A DNA stretch of 23,072 nt from CAYOHG01 sp964465125 (GTDB lineage Bacteria > Planctomycetota > Phycisphaerae > UBA1845 > Fen-1342). The stretch spans positions 1-23,072 of the forward strand of contig CAYXIO010000062.1 in the NCBI GenBank assembly GCA_964465125.1. Reading direction: 5' to 3'. The translations under genes were made by a program, and so were the position numbers. Shown here piece after piece: positions 7,598 through 16,316 of this stretch. The notes under the pieces are model-generated. The model was given only the letters and a program-made list of their open reading frames with translations. It was not told the DNA's origin and did not search any database. The stretch's first letter is position 1, and the number at the start of each line of letters is the position of its first letter.

Positions 7598-7717
7598 CCG
7601 ACGATATGATACCAGCCCGGTTCAATCCCGGGCAGGGCCCAGCCACCCGAACTTCGACGTCGCCGGCCCGGGCCGGCAAGGCGGGGCGAGGTCCCAATAA
7701 CCACCGCGGAGCGATGT

Positions 7718-8833
7718 GTGAGTCAGCCCATCAGCCTTTCCGGTCCGGACATTACCCGGCAGGAGATTGACGCCGTCGTCGCGGTGCTGCGAAGCCCGCA
7801 GCTCAGTCTCGGGCCGCGCGTGCCCGAATTCGAGGCCGAGTTCACGCGCCGGCTGGGCTGTAAGCACGCGGTCGCCGTCAGCAGCGGAACCATCGCCCTG
7901 TACCTCGTATGGCGCGCGATGGGAGTCGGGCCCGGCGACGAGGTCATCACCACGCCGTTCTCCTTCATCGCCAGCAGTAACAGCGTCATGTTCGACGGCG
8001 GGCGGCCCGTCTTCGTCGACGTCGATCCGGACACGTGGCAGATTGACGCGCGGCGGATCGAGGCCGCGATCACGCCGCGGACGCGGGCGATTCTGCCGGT
8101 CGACGTGTTTGGGTCGATTCCGGACATGGATGCGATTCGCGATTTGGCCGCGCGGCGCGGCCTGCGCGTGCTGGAGGATTCGTGCGAGGCGCTGGGCGCG
8201 ACGTACAAGGGCCGGCCGGCCGGCGCGCTCGCCGACGCCGGAGTCTTCGGCTTCTATCCGAACAAGCAGATCACCACCGGCGAAGGCGGCATGGTGACCA
8301 CCAACGACGACCGCATCGCCTTTCTCGTTCGCTCGATGCGCAACCAGGGCCGCGATCCGGACGCCGGCTGGCTTCAGCACGCCCGGCTCGGATTCAACTT
8401 CCGGCTCAACGACCTGTGCTGCGCGCTGGGCGCCGTGCAGATGCGCCGCCTCGACGAGATTCTCGCCAAGCGCGACCGCGTGGCCCGCTGGTATGCCGAG
8501 CGGCTTGGGGACGAACCGCGCGTGGCGCTCCAGAAGGTCCCCGCCGAGGTTCGCAAGAGCTGGTTCGTCATGGTCGTGCGCCTGACGGATGACTACACAC
8601 GCACGCAACGCGACCACATCCTCGAGCAGTTGCGCGAGCGCGGCATCGGTTGCAGCAACTACTTCACTCCCATCCACCTTCAGCCGTTCTACGGCGAGCA
8701 GCTCGGCTATCGCGCGGGCGACTTCCCGGTCTGCGAGGCGCTGTCTTCGCGGACCATCGCGCTGCCGTTCTACAATCACCTCAGCGAAGCCGAAGTCGAC
8801 CGCTGCGTCCGCGAGCTGCGATCGCTGCTGTAG
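7718..8833 (+). CDS. DegT/DnrJ/EryC1/StrS-family PLP aminotransferase
   Basis: This 371-residue protein has the family's normal length and is a fold-type I PLP enzyme. Such enzymes usually transfer an amino group from glutamate or glutamine to a keto-sugar nucleotide used in cell-surface glycans. Visible marks are the N-terminal PDITRQEIDAV and SSGTIAL segments, the cofactor-ring Asp154 in VLEDSCEALGA, the Schiff-base Lys183 in YPNKQITTGEGGM, and the following NQGRD and FNFRLNDLCCALG. The start is GTG at 7718 with GGAG six bases upstream; the ATG at 7714 is in another frame. It is divergent from the ABC exporter and 11 bp upstream of the PhzF gene. No sugar-nucleotide dehydratase or glycosyltransferase lies in the window, so the substrate is unknown. 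Confidence 0.93.
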   Translation: MSQPISLSGPDITRQEIDAVVAVLRSPQLSLGPRVPEFEAEFTRRLGCKHAVAVSSGTIALYLVWRAMGVGPGDEVITTPFSFIASSNSVMFDGGRPVFVDVDPDTWQIDARRIEAAITPRTRAILPVDVFGSIPDMDAIRDLAARRGLRVLEDSCEALGATYKGRPAGALADAGVFGFYPNKQITTGEGGMVTTNDDRIAFLVRSMRNQGRDPDAGWLQHARLGFNFRLNDLCCALGAVQMRRLDEILAKRDRVARWYAERLGDEPRVALQKVPAEVRKSWFVMVVRLTDDYTRTQRDHILEQLRERGIGCSNYFTPIHLQPFYGEQLGYRAGDFPVCEALSSRTIALPFYNHLSEAEVDRCVRELRSLL

Positions 8834-8844
8834 AGGGGGGCGCC

Positions 8845-9648
8845 ATGCCCGCGTCGATCTTCATCGTTGACGCGTTTACCTCGCGCGTGTTCGGCGGGAA
8901 CCCGGCGGCGGTGGTTCCGCTGAGCCGCTGGCCCGACGACAGCTTGCTCCAATCCATCGCCGCGGAGAACAATCTCTCCGAGACCGCGTTCTTCATTTCC
9001 GCACAGCCTGGCGAGACGGCGGACTTCCACCTGCGCTGGTTCACGCCCGTGATGGAGATGGACCTGTGCGGTCACGCGACGCTGGCGTCGGCGCACGTGC
9101 TCTGGAGGCACCTGGGCTTCGACGGCGAGTCCATGCGCTTCGCCAGCGCCGCCGGAGTGCTGCGCGTGGCGCGCGAAGGCGAGCGGCTGGTGCTCGGTTT
9201 TCCATCCCGTCCGGGTAAGCCGATCGAAACGCCTGCGGGGCTGCACGAGGCGCTCGGCGTCGAGCCGGTGGAAGTCTTGGCGGCGCGCGACTGGCTGGTT
9301 GTGCTCAAAAGCGAAGCGCACGTCCGCGGGCTGAAACCCGACTTCGCCGCACTCGCCCGCCTTGATACGTTCGCGGTGACGGCTACGGCGCCCGGCGAGC
9401 GGGTCGATTTCGTGTCGCGCTTCTTCGCGCCGCGGGCGGGAGTGCTTGAGGACCCGGTGACCGGCTCGGCGCACTGCACGCTGATCCCGTATTGGTCCGC
9501 CCGGCTCGGCAGGCCCGAGCTGCACGCGCTTCAGCTTTCGGCGCGCGGCGGCGAGCTGTTCTGCCGCGACCGCGGCGATCGCGTGGACATCGGCGGATAC
9601 GCCGTGACGTATTCGAGCGGGGCGCTGAGCAGCCTCGCGGCCCTATGA
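8845..9648 (+). CDS. PhzF-family isomerase/epimerase-like protein
   Basis: This 267-residue protein belongs to the PhzF superfamily, which has a diaminopimelate-epimerase fold. PhzF itself isomerises a dihydroanthranilate in phenazine synthesis, but most members have unknown substrates. The family signatures are present: the N-terminal VDAFTSRVFGGNPAAVV, the catalytic-type Glu46 in NLSETAFF, CGHATLASAH at 75-84 and EDPVTGSAH at 202-210. The ATG at 8845 is chosen over upstream in-frame codons because the family motif begins immediately after it and a strong GAGGGGGG ribosome site lies at 8833-8840. It follows the aminotransferase by 11 bp and is probably co-transcribed. No phenazine genes are nearby, so a phenazine role is unlikely. 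Confidence 0.92.
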   Translation: MPASIFIVDAFTSRVFGGNPAAVVPLSRWPDDSLLQSIAAENNLSETAFFISAQPGETADFHLRWFTPVMEMDLCGHATLASAHVLWRHLGFDGESMRFASAAGVLRVAREGERLVLGFPSRPGKPIETPAGLHEALGVEPVEVLAARDWLVVLKSEAHVRGLKPDFAALARLDTFAVTATAPGERVDFVSRFFAPRAGVLEDPVTGSAHCTLIPYWSARLGRPELHALQLSARGGELFCRDRGDRVDIGGYAVTYSSGALSSLAAL

Positions 9649-9947
9649 GCCGCGGCCTGAGTCGCGCCCGCGAAGTGCTCCGTCGAATCCTTCGCTGCGC
9701 TCAAAACTCGCTGAAAACCCCAGGCATCTTCCCCGCACTGGCGTCGTGCGAAGCCGCCGCTTTCGGATAGAATCGTCGATCGGCGCGACGGTCGACTTCG
9801 CTCGACGAGGTCTGCGCCCGCCGGCCGTGGCGTGCTTCCGCCGGCGTGATAGCCGCTGAGTGGATTCGAGTTCCCGCGGCGAGCCGGCTCCCTGTTTTGC
9901 CTGGTCTCGAAGGCCGCCGGCTGCACGCGTTGTCGCCAGGAGTTGGA
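9649..9947. other. Intergenic region upstream of the cytochrome c assembly operon
   Basis: No gene is supported here. A TAGAAT hexamer at 9768-9773 could be a -10 element for the resB operon, but I see no good -35 partner. A CGTCG/CGACG inverted repeat follows at about 9774-9790. In-frame codons upstream of 9948 look like leader sequence, not protein. Confidence 0.4.
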
Positions 9948-12263
9948 ATGTCCGCCATCGAGTCTCCGGCCCTCGGATCGAGCTGGCGCAGCCTGTCCTT
10001 GATTCGGCTTTTCTCCAGCCTCACGTTCGGGATCACGCTGCTCGTCCTGATCGTCGCGTATGCCTGCGTCTTTTCGGCGTTGCCTCAGGTGCGCGTGGCG
10101 CTGGAAGTCACCGAGATGCAGGCCTTCTCGCACTGGCTGTTCGTCACCCTGAACGTGCTGCTCTGCCTTTCCGTCGTCATCGCCACGCTGACCCGCATCC
10201 GCTTCAACCTGATCAATCTCGGCGTCTGGATTGTTCACGCCGGTCTGCTGACGCTCTCGATCGGAGCGATGGCCTATTTCGGCGCCAAGATCGAGGGCGA
10301 CGTGCTGCTCCGCTCGCCGCGCATCGAGCTGGTCGGCACGCAGGCCGGAGGGGATCGCGTCCTCGCCGCGCTGCTGCCCCGCAAGGGCGAATCCTGGGCC
10401 AGCCAGATGCCCGCATTCGGCGGCGGCATTCGCCTCGACGTCGTGGAGACGCGCGGCAACGCAAACCGGCCGGTGCAATCCGTCAGCGTCCGCGTGCAGA
10501 GGGGCGATGCGCCGCCTACGGACCTGGTCCTCAGCGACAGCGATCCATCCGTTCAGCCGATCGCGGAACGGCTTGGGATTCGCTTGCAGATCTTCGAGCC
10601 GCAGCGCAAATTCTATGACAACCACGTCGCCGCGCTCTATTTCCGCCCGGTTGGTCAGGCCAGCGCGAAGGCGTTCGAACTGACCGGCCTTCCGTCCTAC
10701 CGCGAGCGCTACCTCGACGAAGGCTACACGCTGATCGACCGCGGCGGGCTGCCCGTTCCTTCCAAGCGCACCACGCCCGCGATCCGGCTCGCCGGCCTGT
10801 CGATTCCGACCGGCTGGTTCGAATCCTGGCGGCTGCCCATCCACCTCGTCTCGCAGGAACTGCCGTTCAGCATCGAAGTCACCGGCTTCGCGCCCTACGT
10901 CAGCGGCATGCGGCGGATCGCGGCGGGGGGCGGAGATGCGGATTTTCCCGGCATGAACCTGCTGCTCGAAGCGCCCGATCGATCGGCGTCGCTTGAGCGC
11001 AGCCTCTTCGCCGCCTCGCCGGTGGACTCGTTCGTTGCGTTGAGCACGCCGGTGGAGTTCCGCTGGGTGGAGAATGCCGCCGAGCGCGACGCGCTGCTGT
11101 CGCCCATGGCGGGCCCGGCCGAGCTGGTGATCGAGTCGGCCGACCCGCCGGCGCGCAAGACGATCGCGGTGCGCGAGGGCGAGACCTACGAGCTGGAAGG
11201 CACGTCGTACAAGCTGACGGTTCAGCAGGTCTTCCCGACCTGGCCGCTGATGTCGCCGGGCTTCGAAAGCGCTGCGTCGCCGGCGGCGCTAGTCGCCGTC
11301 ACCAGCGATCAGAAGAGCTACACACGGACCGTGATTCAGCGCTATCCGCAGCTTTCACAGGACATCGACGAAAAGGGGATGCGCAAGCGCGACGGGCTCT
11401 ACGACCCCAACCTCACGCTGCGATTCCGCAACGCGCAGAACGGCTACATTCTGGTGATCGCTGATCCGCAGAGTGCGGCGGCCGGGGAGGCCACGGTCGC
11501 CACCTTTGATCCCGCCGGCCACGTGCAGGTCAGCCAGGCGCGCGTCGGCGAGCGTCAGCGCATCCTGTTCGGCATGGTTCCGGCCGATCTGACGGTGCGC
11601 GAACTGTTCACACGGTCGCGGAAGTTCGACGTTCCGGTGGTCGAACCGCGCGAGACACGCCGCGCGAACCTGGCCGAGCGGGCCGCGTCGGCCATTCGGC
11701 TGAGCCTGACCGGCAAGGGCGAGTCGTCCAATTGGAGCGAGACGCACTGGCTTGATTTCAGCCAGTATCCCGACGTCGATCAGAGCCCGCTGATCGTGCA
11801 GGCGCCCGACGGGCGCGCCTACGAGCTGATCTACTCCCGTCTTCAGCACGATCTGGGGGCCGCGCTCACCCCCGAGCGGCTGACCGTGAAGTTCTTCCCC
11901 GGGCGGCGCAGCGTCGAGTCCTGGCGCAGCTACTTCCTCGCCCAGAACGACGGTGAGGCGAGCCCGCAGGAGGCCACCGTCTATACCAACGCCACCTATG
12001 CGCTGAAGCACTGGACGCTCTTCCAGAGCGGCGCCGCCAACGACCACTGGAGCTATACCATCCTGGGCGTCGGCAACCGGATCGGCATCGGGCCGATGCT
12101 GACCGGCTGTTCCATGATCACGCTGGGGTGTCTCTACGCGTTCTACGTCAAGCCCTGGCTGCGCCGCCGCCGGGCCGAGCGCGGCGCCGCCGCGGCGCGC
12201 GGACGGCGTGCGGCCGAGAGTGCCGAAAAGGAAGTCGAACCCGAACTGGTGCAGGTGAGGTGA
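9948..12263 (+). CDS. resB: Cytochrome c biogenesis protein ResB (CcsB/Ccs1), large form
   Basis: ResB works with CcsA in System II cytochrome c maturation, holding the apocytochrome and helping pass haem to its CXXCH site outside the membrane. The 771-residue product starts with three membrane helices (about residues 22-43, 60-81 and 88-111). His97, in VWIVHAGLLTLSIGA of the third helix, fits the family's haem-ligand position. A large extracytoplasmic domain of about 600 residues follows, then a last helix near the C-terminus (MLTGCSMITLGCLYAFYV) and a basic cytoplasmic tail. The start at 9948 is supported by AGGAG at 9938-9942; the upstream in-frame ATG at 9846 gives unconvincing sequence. 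It is longer than typical ResB proteins (about 450-550 residues). It is followed after 5 bp by ccsA. Confidence 0.9.
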   Translation: MSAIESPALGSSWRSLSLIRLFSSLTFGITLLVLIVAYACVFSALPQVRVALEVTEMQAFSHWLFVTLNVLLCLSVVIATLTRIRFNLINLGVWIVHAGLLTLSIGAMAYFGAKIEGDVLLRSPRIELVGTQAGGDRVLAALLPRKGESWASQMPAFGGGIRLDVVETRGNANRPVQSVSVRVQRGDAPPTDLVLSDSDPSVQPIAERLGIRLQIFEPQRKFYDNHVAALYFRPVGQASAKAFELTGLPSYRERYLDEGYTLIDRGGLPVPSKRTTPAIRLAGLSIPTGWFESWRLPIHLVSQELPFSIEVTGFAPYVSGMRRIAAGGGDADFPGMNLLLEAPDRSASLERSLFAASPVDSFVALSTPVEFRWVENAAERDALLSPMAGPAELVIESADPPARKTIAVREGETYELEGTSYKLTVQQVFPTWPLMSPGFESAASPAALVAVTSDQKSYTRTVIQRYPQLSQDIDEKGMRKRDGLYDPNLTLRFRNAQNGYILVIADPQSAAAGEATVATFDPAGHVQVSQARVGERQRILFGMVPADLTVRELFTRSRKFDVPVVEPRETRRANLAERAASAIRLSLTGKGESSNWSETHWLDFSQYPDVDQSPLIVQAPDGRAYELIYSRLQHDLGAALTPERLTVKFFPGRRSVESWRSYFLAQNDGEASPQEATVYTNATYALKHWTLFQSGAANDHWSYTILGVGNRIGIGPMLTGCSMITLGCLYAFYVKPWLRRRRAERGAAAARGRRAAESAEKEVEPELVQVR

Positions 12264-12268
12264 TCCTG

Positions 12269-14431
12269 ATGCGAATTCAGCTTTTCGCGACACGAACAGG
12301 TCAGGGTCTGCTGTCTGCGGCCGCGCTTCTGTTTTGCGCGACGGTGTCAGCCCGCGCCGGCGAGACGCTCGACGCCTCGGCCCGCGCGGCGGAGCTGGAC
12401 AAGCAGATCGACTGGTCCCGGGCCGAGTTGATCGCCGTGCAGGACGGAGGGCGCTACAAGACGCTCGATTCGTTCGCGCGCGAGTCGATGGCCGCGATGT
12501 ACGGCCGCGAGCACCTGCCCGGCCTCAGCCCGATGGCCTCGCTGATGGAATGGCTGTTCAACCGCAACGCCTATCAGGACGAGCCGGTCGTTCGCATCAA
12601 GGACAAGGGCCTGCGCATCGACTTCAGCACGCACATGCCCAAGCCGCAGCGCGACTACATCATCCAATACGGCTACATGACGCCGAAGCAGCTTCAGGAC
12701 CCGGTCGTTCAGGATCGCATGCAGGAGCTCGAGCCGCGCGCCATCATGGCCAAGGCGATGGGCCGCGTGCGCGACGCGCAGTTCGTGGCCAACGCACTCG
12801 AGCGCATGCTCGTCATCGTGCCGGCGACGGTTCCGGCCGCCGACGCCCCGTGGCACCTGCCCAGCGACCTGATCCCCAATCTGCCCGAAGCCCTGCGCGA
12901 GCAGATCGGGGCGCGCGATCTCGCCCGGCTCGGGACCAGCGGCCAAGCCATTGAGGGCCTCAGCCCCGAGCGCGCCCAGTCGATCTTCGGCAGTTGGGCC
13001 AAGCTGGCCCTGGCCTGGCCGCGCGCCGACGCGGCCGGCGTCCAGAAGGCGCTCGACACGCTGGCAGAGGAGCTGCCCGCCGTCGCCGCGCCGGGCGTCT
13101 ATCCGTCCCAATCGCAGCGGGCCGCCGAGGCGCGCTATTACGCGATGGGCAAGTTCACCTTTGGATGGACGCTGTACTTCCTCTCCGGGCTGATCGGCGC
13201 CTTCGCACTGATCACCGGCTGGCGCTGGCCGTGGGGCATGGCGCTGGGGCTGCTGCTGATCGCGATGGGCTTTCACGCCTACGGGCTGAGCCTGCGCTGG
13301 TACATCCTGGGGCGCATCCCGGTCGCGAACATGTTCGAGGCCGTGGTCGCGTCGGCCTGGATCGGCATCGCCTGCGCCTTGGTCGCCGAGCTTGTTTTCC
13401 GCACGCGCGTCTTCGTCTTCGGCGCCGCGATGACCGGCTTCTTCGCGCTGATTCTCGGTGCCTACGTGATCCCGGGCGGCGGCACGATCACCTCGATCAT
13501 GGGCATCCTCGACGACATCATGCTGCGGATTCACACCGTGCTGATCATCGCCTCCTACGCGATGATCTTCCTCGCGTCGGTGATCGCCGTGATCTACCTG
13601 TACGGCTACTACTACCACACCGCGCCGGTGAACGCGTTTCAGATGGGGATCGCCGGCGCGCTGATGGGCGGAATCCTCTGGGTCAGCGAACGGCTGCTGT
13701 TCCAGCAGTCCGCGGCCTCCGGCGTGGTGGACATCGTGAAACGCCCGGGTGCGGCGGGCGTCTTCTGGGTGGCTTCCGTGCTGGCCCTGCTGTTGGTGGC
13801 TACGCTGGTCTGGAGACGGGCCGCGGGCATGCTGGTCGCCACCACGAGCCTGGTGCTCATCAGTCTGGCGACGCTGGCCATCGGAAACGAGATGTTCGTT
13901 CGTGGCGTGGGACAGGCGCTGCTGGGCTGCGGCGTGCTGCTGTCGGCGGGAACCGGCATCGGCCTGCTGGCGCGGCAACTGCGTGCCGTTTCGGACACCG
14001 CCCCGATTCTCGCGCCTGCGGGTGTCCCGCTGAGCGCGATGAACGCTGGTCAGTTGCGCGCGGCGCGGCCGATCATGGCCGGTGGGGCGCCCGGCGACGA
14101 GGCGCTGGGCGCCAAGCTGCCGGCCTGGCTTCACGCCGTCGACTGGAGCCACCTGATCATGCTCAACCTGGTGTTCGTGCTGCTGTTCGTCGGCACGATC
14201 CTGGGCGCCGTCTGGGCGGATTACTCCTGGGGCCGTCCGTGGGGCTGGGATCCGAAGGAGGTTTTCGCCCTGAACACCTGGCTGGTGTACGCGGTGCTGA
14301 TCCACACGCGCTTCCTGGTCAAGAATAAGGGCGTCTGGACGGCCTGGCTCTCGGTCGCCGGCTGCCTGATGATGGCGTTCAACTGGTGCTACGTGAACTT
14401 CTTCATTGTCGGCATGCACAGCTACGCTTGA
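12269..14431 (+). CDS. ccsA: Cytochrome c assembly protein CcsA with an N-terminal periplasmic domain
   Basis: CcsA exports haem and presents it through its WWD domain for attachment to apocytochrome c. The 720-residue product has a signal-peptide-like start (MRIQLFATRTGQG, then a hydrophobic stretch ending ARAGE). A roughly 270-residue extracytoplasmic domain contains VQDGGRYKTLDSFARES, a segment also seen in fused CcsBA proteins. About twelve membrane helices follow. The WWD-type motif WGWDPKE is at 658-664 and the family's terminal NFFIVGMHSYA is present. Other family marks are PVANMFEAVVAS and the His in RIHTVLIIASYAM. The ATG at 12269 has GAGGTGAT just upstream, overlapping the resB stop. 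It has more helices than minimal CcsA proteins. Confidence 0.93.
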   Translation: MRIQLFATRTGQGLLSAAALLFCATVSARAGETLDASARAAELDKQIDWSRAELIAVQDGGRYKTLDSFARESMAAMYGREHLPGLSPMASLMEWLFNRNAYQDEPVVRIKDKGLRIDFSTHMPKPQRDYIIQYGYMTPKQLQDPVVQDRMQELEPRAIMAKAMGRVRDAQFVANALERMLVIVPATVPAADAPWHLPSDLIPNLPEALREQIGARDLARLGTSGQAIEGLSPERAQSIFGSWAKLALAWPRADAAGVQKALDTLAEELPAVAAPGVYPSQSQRAAEARYYAMGKFTFGWTLYFLSGLIGAFALITGWRWPWGMALGLLLIAMGFHAYGLSLRWYILGRIPVANMFEAVVASAWIGIACALVAELVFRTRVFVFGAAMTGFFALILGAYVIPGGGTITSIMGILDDIMLRIHTVLIIASYAMIFLASVIAVIYLYGYYYHTAPVNAFQMGIAGALMGGILWVSERLLFQQSAASGVVDIVKRPGAAGVFWVASVLALLLVATLVWRRAAGMLVATTSLVLISLATLAIGNEMFVRGVGQALLGCGVLLSAGTGIGLLARQLRAVSDTAPILAPAGVPLSAMNAGQLRAARPIMAGGAPGDEALGAKLPAWLHAVDWSHLIMLNLVFVLLFVGTILGAVWADYSWGRPWGWDPKEVFALNTWLVYAVLIHTRFLVKNKGVWTAWLSVAGCLMMAFNWCYVNFFIVGMHSYA

Positions 14432-14453
14432 TGCGAGATGAATCGAGGCCGCT

Positions 14454-14487
14454 TCGGCGCGCGGTGCAGCGCGCCGAGCGCCGTTTT
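14454..14487 (+). terminator. Hairpin with short T tract between ccsA and the lipoprotein gene
   Basis: TCGGCGCGC (14454-14462) and GCGCGCCGA (14469-14477) form a perfect 9-bp stem with a 6-base loop. TTTT follows at 14484-14487, directly before the next gene's ribosome site. It could be a partial terminator that lowers downstream expression or an mRNA processing or stability element. Confidence 0.5.
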
Positions 14488-14501
14488 CAGGAAGGACTGC
14501 G

Positions 14502-15311
14502 ATGCGACGAATGCACGCTGCGGGTTGGTTGGTAGGCTGCGTGTGCCTGGTTGCGATGACCACGCTGGGTTGCGATCAGAGCGCTCCGCCCAAGCCGCCG
14601 ACAGGTGCGGAAGCGGCTCCAGCGCGCACGGCTTCAGACGGCGGGGATGACGCCGCCGCGATCAGGTCGTTGGCGAAGCAGGAAGCCGCTCCCGCGCCGG
14701 CGCAGGGCGGCGGCGAGGCTCAGCTCCCGTCTTCCCACCCGCCCATCGCCCCCGCCGCGGAGCAGGCCCAGCCGCGGACCGCGGTGCCGCCCGGACACCC
14801 GCCCCTCGGCCAAACGGCGGCGCCTGTGCCCGGCACGACGCCCGGCGAGCTTCAGTACGCGGCGCCGGCCGAGTGGAAGTCCGTGCCGCCCAAGAGCACG
14901 ATGCGCAAGGCGCAGTTCACCCTGCCCAAGGCCCAGGGCGACAGCGAGGATGGCGAGCTGATCGTCTTCTACTTCGGTCCCACCGAAGGCGGCCCGACCA
15001 TGGCCAATCTCGACCGCTGGCGCGGCCAGCTTACCGACGCCGAGGGCAAGCCGCTGGCGGCGGGCTCCGGCACGACCGACTCGTTCGAGGCCAACGGCCT
15101 GAAGATCACGCTGCTGGACGTCTCGGGGCGCTATGCGCCCGGCCCGATGCCCGGAATGCCGGCGCAGGGCCCGAAGGACGGCTATCGCTTGCTGGCCGCG
15201 GTGGTCGAGACCCCCAGCGGCCCGTGGTTTTTCAAGGCCACCGGTCCGGAAGCCACGATCGCGGCGCACCGCGACGCGATGCGCAAGCTGCTCGAATCGT
15301 GCCATGAGTGA
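14502..15311 (+). CDS. Putative lipoprotein, conserved hypothetical
   Basis: This 269-residue protein has a basic N-terminus, a hydrophobic stretch and a likely lipobox ending at Cys24 (TTLGC; Leu is at -2, not the usual -3, so the lipid call is tentative). Residues 25-115 are a low-complexity Ala/Pro-rich linker containing SHPPI and GHPPL. The folded part begins at about 122 with APAEWKSVPPKSTMRKAQF and contains GELIVFYFGPTEGG and LDRWRGQL. I recall similar sequences as conserved hypotheticals in planctomycetes but know no function. AGGAAGG at 14489-14495 supports the ATG at 14502. It sits 70 bp after ccsA on the same strand, so a role near cytochrome maturation or the respiratory chain is possible but unproven. 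Confidence 0.8.
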   Translation: MRRMHAAGWLVGCVCLVAMTTLGCDQSAPPKPPTGAEAAPARTASDGGDDAAAIRSLAKQEAAPAPAQGGGEAQLPSSHPPIAPAAEQAQPRTAVPPGHPPLGQTAAPVPGTTPGELQYAAPAEWKSVPPKSTMRKAQFTLPKAQGDSEDGELIVFYFGPTEGGPTMANLDRWRGQLTDAEGKPLAAGSGTTDSFEANGLKITLLDVSGRYAPGPMPGMPAQGPKDGYRLLAAVVETPSGPWFFKATGPEATIAAHRDAMRKLLESCHE

Positions 15312-15339
15312 TTGAGCGGCGCGAAGCGCCCGCAGGGGG

Positions 15340-15424
15340 CGAATGCGAAGTAGCGAATGGCGAAGGGCGGATTTCGAAGAACGAGCGGCGAGTAGCGGAG
15401 AGCGGCTTTCGAATGGCGATTGCG
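15340..15424. repeat. Degenerate short repeat (GCGAATG-like) in a convergent intergenic region
   Basis: Variants of GCGAATGGCGA and TTTCGAA recur about every 7-20 bases between the ends of two convergent genes. On the minus strand the units read like TTCGCCATTCGC and translate to FAIRYFAF-type peptides, a known signature of degenerate intergenic repeats in many genomes. The rest of 15312-15528 holds no gene; GGCGC-GAA-GCGCC at 15318-15330 is a small hairpin. Confidence 0.5.
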
Positions 15425-15528
15425 GTCGGCGCGCAACGAACGCCGGGTGCCGGGGCGACGGCCGTTGCCTCGCCATGCTTTTGTCCCGCGGCGCCAGTCC
15501 CATCATGAATCCGGCGCGAGCGCTCGCC

Positions 15529-16152
15529 CTACGGCTTCGCCGCCAGCGCCGCTTCCAGCGCGGTGATCAACGGCGCTTCGTCCGGACGCGTGCGCGGTTC
15601 GTAGCGCGCGATCACCTTGCCGCTGCGGTCCACCAGGAACTTGGTGAAGTTCCAGCGGATCGAGCCGCCGAACTCCCCGTTTCGCTCCTTCGAGGTGAGG
15701 TACTTGTACAGCTCCGCGCTTCCGTCGCCGCCGACCGCGACCTTTGCGAACAGGTCAAACTCGACGCCGTACTTGCTCTTGCAGAATTCCTTGATCTCCT
15801 CGGGCGAGCCCGGCTCCTGCCCGCCGAAGTCGTTGCAGGGGAAGCCCAGGATCGCCAGCCCCTGCCCGGCGTACTTCTTGTGAAGCTGCTCAAGCTGTTC
15901 GTACTGCGGCGTCATGCCGCAGCGCGAGGCCACGTTGACGATCAGGACGACCTTGCCGCTGTACTTCGACAGCGCGACGTCCTTGCCGTCGATGTCCTTG
16001 AGGGTGAAATCGAGCGGACTGGTGGCGGTTTGAGCGGTCACGGCGGCCTCCTTGTTCGGCTGGGGCGCGTCCTGCTTCGGCGATTTCGGATCCTCGGCGA
16101 ACGCGAATCCAAGCACTCCCAGCGCGGCCACGGTCAGCAGCAACTTTCCCAT
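15529..16152 (-). CDS. Exported glutathione-peroxidase-family thiol peroxidase
   Basis: This 207-residue protein reduces hydrogen peroxide or lipid peroxides. The ATG at 16152 is chosen because GAGGAG precedes it and a signal peptide follows (MGKLLLTVAALGVLGFAFAE), placing the enzyme outside the cytoplasm. The GPx tetrad is complete: Cys78 in NVASRCGMT, Gln112 in NDFGGQEPG, and Trp167 and Asn168 in IRWNFTKFLVD. Cys replaces selenocysteine. Cys124 in EFCKSKYGVEFD matches the resolving Cys of thioredoxin-dependent members, so the electron donor is more likely a thioredoxin-like protein than glutathione. It is the last gene of the minus-strand group and has its own likely promoter. Confidence 0.93.
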   Translation of the reverse strand: MGKLLLTVAALGVLGFAFAEDPKSPKQDAPQPNKEAAVTAQTATSPLDFTLKDIDGKDVALSKYSGKVVLIVNVASRCGMTPQYEQLEQLHKKYAGQGLAILGFPCNDFGGQEPGSPEEIKEFCKSKYGVEFDLFAKVAVGGDGSAELYKYLTSKERNGEFGGSIRWNFTKFLVDRSGKVIARYEPRTRPDEAPLITALEAALAAKP

Positions 16153-16245
16153 GCGGATACGCTCCTCGGTTGCAGGGTGCGGGTGCGGCCCGGCCTTGCG
16201 CATTGTCTGAGGGTCCGAATGACGCAGGATCGCCGCGCCTCGAGG

Positions 16246-16251
16246 AGTATA
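16246..16251 (-). promoter_or_regulatory. Probable -10 element of the glutathione peroxidase gene
   Basis: TATACT reads on the minus strand from 16251 to 16246, about 95 bp upstream of the ATG. TTGCCG lies 15 bases further upstream and is a poor -35. The element follows the hairpin at 16263-16280, consistent with a new transcription unit. Confidence 0.4.
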
Positions 16252-16262
16252 GAGGCATCCGG

Positions 16263-16280
16263 GCCGCGGCAAACCGCGGC
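16263..16280. other. Perfect 7-bp inverted repeat between two minus-strand genes
   Basis: GCCGCGG and CCGCGGC surround a 4-base loop, 37 bp past the stop of the dockerin-type gene. There is no T tract on the minus strand, so this may be an mRNA 3' end or structure element and not a standard terminator. Confidence 0.4.
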
Positions 16281-16316
16281 GCGCGCGAACTCGGCGGCAA
16301 AAGCGGCGGCGTTGCC

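Noticed and set aside
4952..7609. An 885-residue plus-strand open frame
   Set aside because: It is antisense to the ABC exporter, whose Walker A, signature and H-loop motifs all read on the minus strand.
7616..7632. tRNA T-arm-like sequence (CCCGG, loop TTCAATC, CCGGG)
   Set aside because: The stem and 7-base loop match a T arm, but no matching 5' acceptor strand, D arm or anticodon arm lies within 90 bases upstream. A tRNA fragment left by integration is possible, but nothing else supports it.
8845..9648. A phenazine biosynthesis cluster suggested by the PhzF match
   Set aside because: No other phz gene is present, and PhzF-family proteins are widespread in organisms that make no phenazine.
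12347..14563. A 738-residue minus-strand open frame
   Set aside because: His/Asp/Arg-rich shadow of ccsA, with no domain of its own.
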